The notes beneath the pieces were generated by a model. The model saw only the letters and a program-made list of their open reading frames with translations. It made no database searches and had not been told where the DNA came from. Of a stretch of DNA of 57,788 bases, positions 52,677-57,788 are shown piece by piece. The stretch is from Rhodospirillaceae bacterium. GTDB taxonomy: Bacteria; Pseudomonadota; Alphaproteobacteria; SHVZ01. Every line of letters starts with the position of its first letter. Positions within the stretch are counted from its first letter, which is position 1. Where the stretch lies: the NCBI GenBank assembly GCA_016792585.1, contig JAEULB010000057.1, positions 1-57,788 of the forward strand, given 5' to 3'. Both the position numbers and the translations under genes were made by a program.

Positions 52677-53192
52677 CTACTTCTCGTCGACCGCCGCTGC
52701 CGCCGCCGCTGCGGCCTTGTCCTCGGCGGTCTTGGTGCCTTCGGTCACGCCTTCGCCCCACTCGTCGATCAGCTCGCGCTGATAGCTCTGCATCTTGGTG
52801 ATGCGGCGCTCGATCTGCATGCGCAGCACGAAGGCGACGATCGCCGGCGTCACCGCATAGAGGCCCCATCCCAGCGACGCCGCGCCATACATCAGGAACC
52901 AGTTGAACACGTTGGTCACGTTGCGCATGGCCGAGTCCATGCTGTGATCGCGCGTCCACATGCCGAGCGCCACCGGCAGCACGCCGAGCAGGTTCATCGC
53001 GCCGACGCAGAAGGCGGCGTACTTCTCCTTCCGGCGGTCGGTGAAGAAGGCGACGATCGTCGGCGCCATGCCGATCACCAGCACCAGCACGGAAGGCAGG
53101 AACCACACGCAGACGCCGACGAGGATGACGCCGCCGATCACCTTGGAGGCGACCGACTGGGCGCTCCGGGGCATGGTCGGAAGGTCGGTCAT
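52677..53192 (-). CDS. Membrane protein of unknown function (171 aa), pseudokinase partner
   Basis: A 171-residue protein with about four hydrophobic segments (from residue 19, GGVILVGVCVWFLPSVLVLVIG, to YAVTPAIVAFVLRMQI), followed by a charged tail and a poly-Ala stretch. FFTDRRKEKYAAFCVGAMNL between helices is a recognisable conserved-type loop. No named family. It starts 7 bp after the stop of the pseudokinase gene, so the two are co-transcribed and probably work together at the membrane. Confidence 0.75.
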   Translation of the reverse strand: MTDLPTMPRSAQSVASKVIGGVILVGVCVWFLPSVLVLVIGMAPTIVAFFTDRRKEKYAAFCVGAMNLLGVLPVALGMWTRDHSMDSAMRNVTNVFNWFLMYGAASLGWGLYAVTPAIVAFVLRMQIERRITKMQSYQRELIDEWGEGVTEGTKTAEDKAAAAAAAAVDEK

Positions 53193-53199
53193 GCGTCGT

Positions 53200-55218
53200 T
53201 CAGATGAAGTAGACCAGGAACACGATCGAGGCGATCAGGGTCGCGATCGAGCCTGAGGCGATCGCCGCCACCTGCTCGCCCATCTCCTTCGCGTGGTGAT
53301 GGGCGTTGGATGCATCGACATGCAGCAGCGAGATCTGGGTCGCGGTGCGCTGGTAGTTCCCCTGGGCCGCCTGATAGGCCTTCTCGTCGCGGTCGAGGAC
53401 CTGGATGTCGTTGAACAGCGCCAGCAGCTCCGAGGACTTGCCGGTCTTCCCCGCGGCCTCCAGGTCCGAGTGCATCTTCTTGCGCTGCTTCAGGTTATGG
53501 AAGCTGTCGACCACCGGCGCCAGCATCTCGGCGAGGAGCTTGGTCAGGTCGGGCGCGGTCTCGATCTTGCTCACCTGCTGGATCAGCGCGACGATCTTGA
53601 GCACGCCGATCTTGTAGGAGCTCGACTGCTCGTTGTCGCCCAGCGGCCGGAGCCACTGGTCGCTCATCTGCTTGCAGCGCACCGCGCAGAACGCCGCGAG
53701 GTGGCGGTCGATCAGCTTCGGCGCGAGCCCCGGATTGCGGGCATAGTCGTTCAGCGCCCAGATCATTTCCGCCATGTTGGTGACGTAGAAGCGCTCGACG
53801 ATCGGGCTCAGGCACGGCAGATGGGCGTTCAGCTCGTAGAGGCAACGCTCGATGCCGTAGCCGGCGGTGCCCGAGCTGATGTATGGCGGCAGACGCTCGA
53901 AGGCCTGCTGCCATCGCGACGTGTCGGACCGTGCCTCCACCTGTCCCGCGAGCCACACCGGGGCCAGCCGCGCCTGGAACAGCTCGGCGAGGATGCCGCG
54001 GCGCTCGGCGTTGTCGAGGCTGACCGAGACCAGGTCGCCGATGCCGTCGAGCATCAGCGACAGGCCCTTGAAGCGAAGCGGCGCGGGCGGATCGAGGGCG
54101 ACCGAGGTCCGCGCCACCAGCCGCTCGCCCTCGCCCACGTCCTTCGACCCGGCGGGATTGGCGATCTTGGTGACACGCTCGCTGATCTGATCGTCGCTGA
54201 GGCTGCGCTTCAGCCAAGTGTCGAAGGCGGCACCGCGGATCGCCGGGCTCGACGACCGCCATTCGGTGGAGAACCCGACCGCGAGCGCGCGCGCGTTGAA
54301 GTACTCGCGGCCGGCAAGCTCGAACGGCCGCGTCGCGCGCTTCGGCAGCTTCGGCTGCTTCGGCGAGAGGCGCCGGCCGCCCATCCACAGCTCGACCTCG
54401 CGTAGCGTCCAGCGCTCCTTGAGGTCGTCGGCGAGCAGCCCCCGCAGAAGCTCGGCGAGCGGCAGCGACACCCGGTGCTGAGCGGCGAGCGCCGCATAGG
54501 AGCCGTAGTTGATCTTGTTGAGAAGCAGCGTGTGAGGATCGGACTCCGGCACCGGGGCGCGGCCGATCGCCAGCGCCAGGATGGTGGCGCCGAGTGAATA
54601 GATGTCGTCGAACAGTCGTCCCCGCCCACGGGCCGCCGGGTCTGTCGCGTGACTCTCGATCGACTCGACCCAGTGCGGCTGGTGCATGCCCGGCGGCGAG
54701 GTGTAGCACTCGCCCAGCACCACCTGCCGGTTTTGGGCGTCGGTGAAGAAGAGGTTGGTCGGCCGGATGTTCCGGTGGGTCTGGCCGCGCGCCTGCAGCT
54801 CGCGGATCACGGGCAGCAGCGGCGTCAGCACGCCCTTGATGATCATCGCCTCGTCGAACGGCGTGAAGGTCGACTTCGCCGTCGCCATCACCCGGTCGCC
54901 GCCGGGGCGTTCCATGACCACCGCCATCAGCCGGCGGTTCTCCGGCGCCCATGGCACCACGCCCCACTCGATCATCCGCGCCATCGAGGTCGGCGTGAAG
55001 TTGCGGAGCGCCGACATCACATCGATCTGCGGCGGCAGGCGCCAGTCGAGGATCATCGCGACGAGCCGGTCGTCGGGGTCCCTCTTGGACTGGGCGAGAA
55101 AGGCCTTTGCCGACGGCGCGTCGTATTGCGGGAGCGGGCTGGTCGGGAAGACGTCGAAGCGGCCGTCGATGGTGACGGCGCCGCCGGGTGTGCTCGTGTT
55201 GGTAGGCGCGTCCGACAT
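53200..55218 (-). CDS. Tail-anchored protein-kinase-like protein (predicted pseudokinase)
   Basis: A 672-residue protein. Residues about 48-280 follow a protein-kinase fold: the catalytic loop reads HRNIRPTN (148-155) instead of HRDxKxxN, the DFG position is occupied by GEC (169-171), and no clear VAIK lysine is seen in RLVAMILDWR. Helix F (DDIYSLGATILAL) and the conserved Arg region (ERWT) remain, so the fold is kept but catalysis is unlikely. Residues 300-640 are helical without a known domain, with a coiled-coil stretch near LKQRKKMHSDLEAAGK. The C-terminus is a single membrane helix (about 648-671). It lies downstream of purA and upstream of a small membrane protein. Confidence 0.83.
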   Translation of the reverse strand: MSDAPTNTSTPGGAVTIDGRFDVFPTSPLPQYDAPSAKAFLAQSKRDPDDRLVAMILDWRLPPQIDVMSALRNFTPTSMARMIEWGVVPWAPENRRLMAVVMERPGGDRVMATAKSTFTPFDEAMIIKGVLTPLLPVIRELQARGQTHRNIRPTNLFFTDAQNRQVVLGECYTSPPGMHQPHWVESIESHATDPAARGRGRLFDDIYSLGATILALAIGRAPVPESDPHTLLLNKINYGSYAALAAQHRVSLPLAELLRGLLADDLKERWTLREVELWMGGRRLSPKQPKLPKRATRPFELAGREYFNARALAVGFSTEWRSSSPAIRGAAFDTWLKRSLSDDQISERVTKIANPAGSKDVGEGERLVARTSVALDPPAPLRFKGLSLMLDGIGDLVSVSLDNAERRGILAELFQARLAPVWLAGQVEARSDTSRWQQAFERLPPYISSGTAGYGIERCLYELNAHLPCLSPIVERFYVTNMAEMIWALNDYARNPGLAPKLIDRHLAAFCAVRCKQMSDQWLRPLGDNEQSSSYKIGVLKIVALIQQVSKIETAPDLTKLLAEMLAPVVDSFHNLKQRKKMHSDLEAAGKTGKSSELLALFNDIQVLDRDEKAYQAAQGNYQRTATQISLLHVDASNAHHHAKEMGEQVAAIASGSIATLIASIVFLVYFI

Positions 55219-55322
55219 CGGCCTCCTCCCACGCCCCGAATCAGGGCGGGAGGATGGGGAGGCGATCCGAATCGGTCGCCCAAACCCACCCGATCATTTA
55301 TGCGACCGGGACGCCTCCCGGG
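55219..55322. other. Intergenic spacer with several inverted repeats
   Basis: The 104 bp between purA and the pseudokinase gene contains imperfect inverted repeats (a GGGA/TCCC pair near 55306-55321 and GGCGATCCGA/TCGGTCGCC near 55261-55281). They may attenuate read-through from purA or form a processing site. No T tract marks a full terminator. Confidence 0.35.
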
Positions 55323-56612
55323 TCAATTAGTGAACGGATCCCGGACCAGGATCGTGTCCTCGCGCTCGGGGCTGGTGGACAGCAGCGCCACGGGGCATCC
55401 GATCAGCTCCTCGATCCGACGCACATATTTTACCGCGGTCGCGGGAAGGTCGGCCCAGGAGCGGGCGCCCCGGGTCGACTGCTCCCAGCCCTCGAAGGTC
55501 TCGTAGACCGGCTTGATCCGCGCCTGCACCGACGCCCCCTGAGGCAGGTGGTCGAGCCGGGCCCCCTCCAGTGTATAGCCGGTGCAGACCTTGAGCTCCT
55601 TCAGGCCGTCGAGCACGTCGAGCTTGGTCAGCGCGATGCCGTCGATGCCGCCGACGCGCAGCGACTGGCGGACCAGCACCGCGTCGAACCAGCCGCAACG
55701 CCGGGGCCGGCCGGTCACGGTGCCGAACTCGCGCCCGATCTCGCCGATCCGCTTGCCGATCTCGTCATGCAGCTCGGTCGGGAACGGGCCTGAACCGACC
55801 CGGGTCGTATACGCCTTGGTGATTCCCAGCACGTAGCCGATGCCGCGCGGTCCCATGCCAGTGCCGGTCGCCGCCTGTGCCGCCACCGTGTTCGACGAGG
55901 TCACGTAGGGATACGTGCCGCTGTCTACGTCCAGCATCGTGCCCTGCGCGCCTTCGAACAGGATGCGGCGGCCGTCGCGGCGGAGGTCGTCGAGGCGCAG
56001 CCACACCGCCTCGGCGAAAGGCAGCACCTTGGGCGCGATCTCGATCAGGCTCGCGACCAGCTTGTCGCCGTCATAGGGCTCCTTGCCGAGGCCCTTCAGC
56101 AGCGCGTTGTGATGCAGCAGCAGTTGTCGGACCTTCTCCGGCAGAGTAGCCGGATCGGCCAGGTCGCAGAGCCGGATGGCGCGGCGGCCGACCTTGTCCT
56201 CATACGCAGGGCCGATGCCGCGGCCGGTGGTGCCGATCTTGGCATCCCCGCGGGCTTCTTCGCGCGCGAGGTCGAGGATGCTGTGCACCGGCAGGATCAG
56301 GGTGACGTTTTCGGCGATCCGCAGGGTCTGCGGCGTGACCTCCACGCCCTGCTCCTTGAGGATGCCGATCTCCTTGAGCAGGTGCCAGGGATCGAGAACC
56401 ACGCCAGATCCCAGGATCGACATCTTGCCGCGCACCACGCCGGACGGCAGCAGGCTCAGCTTGTAGGTGGTGTTGCCGATGACCAGCGTGTGGCCGGCGT
56501 TATGGCCGCCCTGGAATCGTACCACCACGTCGGCGCGCTCCGACAGCCAGTCGACGATCTTGCCCTTGCCCTCGTCGCCCCATTGGGCGCCGACCACCAC
56601 CACGTTGGTCAT
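55323..56612 (-). CDS. purA: Adenylosuccinate synthase
   Basis: A 429-residue enzyme that makes adenylosuccinate from IMP, Asp and GTP in purine synthesis. The GTP-binding loop [15 protein letters not shown] is at residues 9-23, NAGHTLV and [11 protein letters not shown] follow, and [20 protein letters not shown] and [13 protein letters not shown] are family signatures. Full typical length. The start overlaps the hisZ stop by 4 bp, so the two are translationally coupled. Confidence 0.97.
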   Translation of the reverse strand: MTNVVVVGAQWGDEGKGKIVDWLSERADVVVRFQGGHNAGHTLVIGNTTYKLSLLPSGVVRGKMSILGSGVVLDPWHLLKEIGILKEQGVEVTPQTLRIAENVTLILPVHSILDLAREEARGDAKIGTTGRGIGPAYEDKVGRRAIRLCDLADPATLPEKVRQLLLHHNALLKGLGKEPYDGDKLVASLIEIAPKVLPFAEAVWLRLDDLRRDGRRILFEGAQGTMLDVDSGTYPYVTSSNTVAAQAATGTGMGPRGIGYVLGITKAYTTRVGSGPFPTELHDEIGKRIGEIGREFGTVTGRPRRCGWFDAVLVRQSLRVGGIDGIALTKLDVLDGLKELKVCTGYTLEGARLDHLPQGASVQARIKPVYETFEGWEQSTRGARSWADLPATAVKYVRRIEELIGCPVALLSTSPEREDTILVRDPFTN

Positions 56613-57778
56613 GCCGCGCGCTCGATGCTCTTGGTGTTGCCGTCGGCTCCGGCGATGTGACTGCAGCCGAGACGTCTTGCTTCGGCCATTGCGTCGGCAG
56701 CGGCCGCGAGGCCGGCGACGGTGACCCAGCCCTGCTCTCGCAGGCGCTTGCCGACGTCAGGCGAAAGCCCGTGCGGCACGAAGACCTTCCGCCCGGCGAC
56801 CGCCGCCGGCAGCGAACGGATCATGGTGTCCATATAGAAGGTGAGGCCGGTCGCTCCCTCGCCCACCTCGCCCGCGCGGTAGCGGCCGCCGCGGCCAAGC
56901 TCTCCGCGCACCCCCCGCACGAACAGCGAGAAGCTGACGCCGGTGTGATAGGCGAAGCCGCGGTTCTCGACCGCATCCACGGTCAGCGTCACCTGCGGGT
57001 CGGCGGCCTGAACCAGGCGCGAGACCGCCTTCAGGGAGTCGACATGGGCGCGGGCGTCGATCGGGAGGTCGATCCGCTCGAGCGCAGCCAGGCTCGGGGC
57101 GATCGGTCCGGACGCGGCCAGGAGCTGGGCGACGAGCTTCGCCGGCCCGCCGAGCTTGGCCACCGCGTCGACATCCTTGCCGTCGAGCGCTGCCCGGAAG
57201 GCCTTGGCCTCATCGCCCTCGACGCCGTGGGCCGACAGCAGCGCCGGCACCAGGTTCGGCGCCATCAGATCGACCGAGAGTCCCTTCACGCCGACCCGGC
57301 GCGCGGCCTCGGCGGCGATCAGGATCACCTCGGCGTCGGCCTCCGGCGTCTCGGCGCCGATCAGCTCGAACCCGACCTGGGTGAACTCGCGCTCAGGGCT
57401 CAGCTGCGAGCCCATCACCCGCATGACTTCACCAGCATACGAAAGGCGTACCGGCCGCGGCGCCTTCTTGAGCCGCGTGGTCGCGATCCGCGCCACCTGC
57501 AGCGTCATGTCCGGACGCAGAGCCATCATCCGCTGCGAGACCGGGTCCATCATCCGGAAGGTGCGGTTGGCGACCGACGGGCTCACCTGGCCCAGAAGGC
57601 TCTGCTCGAACTCGACCAGCGGCGGCTTGACCCGCTCGTAACCGTGCGCTGCGAAGCACGCCATCAGGCTCTCGACGACCCGGGTCTCGTGGTCGCCGTC
57701 CGGCGGCAGCACGTCGCGCAGCCCCTGAGGCAGGAGCGCGCGGGAGGTCAGATCCGATCCGCTGGCGGACTGGGACAC
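56609..57778 (-). CDS. hisZ: ATP phosphoribosyltransferase regulatory subunit HisZ
   Basis: A 389-residue HisRS-like protein without tRNA-charging function that activates short-form HisG at the first step of histidine synthesis. Evident class II motifs are [13 protein letters not shown] near the N-terminus, [14 protein letters not shown] and [12 protein letters not shown], and near the end [13 protein letters not shown]. The GTG start at 57778 is close to the window edge, ten bases from the end; an upstream start cannot be excluded. No hisG is in the window. Confidence 0.93.
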   Translation of the reverse strand: MSQSASGSDLTSRALLPQGLRDVLPPDGDHETRVVESLMACFAAHGYERVKPPLVEFEQSLLGQVSPSVANRTFRMMDPVSQRMMALRPDMTLQVARIATTRLKKAPRPVRLSYAGEVMRVMGSQLSPEREFTQVGFELIGAETPEADAEVILIAAEAARRVGVKGLSVDLMAPNLVPALLSAHGVEGDEAKAFRAALDGKDVDAVAKLGGPAKLVAQLLAASGPIAPSLAALERIDLPIDARAHVDSLKAVSRLVQAADPQVTLTVDAVENRGFAYHTGVSFSLFVRGVRGELGRGGRYRAGEVGEGATGLTFYMDTMIRSLPAAVAGRKVFVPHGLSPDVGKRLREQGWVTVAGLAAAADAMAEARRLGCSHIAGADGNTKSIERAA

Positions 57779-57788
57779 GAGACAGGCT

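Noticed and set aside
53200..55218. Annotation as an active serine/threonine kinase
   Set aside because: The catalytic Asp, the DFG motif and a clear ATP-binding lysine are missing, so only the fold is claimed.

Overview
The window is GC-rich (about two thirds G+C by eye), densely coded, and reads as a chromosomal segment of a free-living alphaproteobacterium, most likely in or near the Rhodospirillales. The clues are the hisZ-purA pair, an RpoH sigma factor beside a RluA-type pseudouridine synthase and a DUF6476-like protein, a DUF1194 protein, a phasin-like protein, a three-domain LigD, and many transporters and oxidoreductases for scavenging organic compounds. This is inference from gene content; no rRNA gene is present to settle it.

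Layout. 1-4.8 kb: a D-threonine aldolase/D-serine dehydratase-like enzyme, then a tightly packed Rieske protein / small protein / acetyltransferase operon divergent from a SufR-like Fe-S regulator, then a single-receiver response regulator. 4.9-9.9 kb: a carbohydrate-type ABC importer (two permeases and a binding protein, no ATPase) with a GntR/FCD regulator and a TauD-like dioxygenase. 9.9-13.3 kb: AlaX, an AraC regulator, a small unknown protein and a membrane PAS protein. 13.5-21.6 kb: an aspartoacylase-like deacylase, an enolase-superfamily enzyme, gamma-glutamyltransferase, a DUF1194 protein, a DMT exporter, an orphan peptide-type binding protein and an unknown small protein. 21.8-31.2 kb: a hybrid histidine kinase, LigD, a beta-lactamase-like hydrolase, a DMT transporter and an AsmA protein. 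31.2-41.1 kb: an ABC exporter, a 14-TM MFS pump, a second orphan peptide-type binding protein, an MlrC-like M81 peptidase, a Gfo/Idh oxidoreductase, an SDR and a second TauD-like enzyme. 41.1-48.9 kb: DUF3175, two small lipoproteins, an AI-2E family permease, a D-cysteine desulfhydrase-like enzyme, small membrane or secreted proteins, a PanE-like reductase, a third TauD-like enzyme, a phasin-like/response-regulator pair and a truncated receiver remnant. 49.0-57.8 kb: tRNA-Glu, threonine aldolase, DUF6476, RluA-type synthase, rpoH, and a minus-strand hisZ-purA-pseudokinase-membrane protein run.

Much of the window looks like uptake and breakdown of amino-acid derivatives, peptides and sugar-like compounds: three TauD/TfdA-type dioxygenases, two peptide-type binding proteins, one sugar-type importer, GGT, MlrC, enolase-superfamily, SDR and Gfo/Idh enzymes. 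The last third carries housekeeping functions (rpoH, purA, hisZ, tRNA-Glu).

Two loci stand out as possibly undescribed. The first is a Rieske domain fused to a long histidine-rich helical region, divergent from a regulator whose four cysteines match the SufR spacing exactly. The second is a membrane-anchored pseudokinase, lacking the catalytic Asp and the DFG motif, encoded with a small membrane protein directly downstream of hisZ-purA. No CRISPR array, insertion sequence or complete prophage was seen, and no gene-free stretch exceeds about 260 bases.
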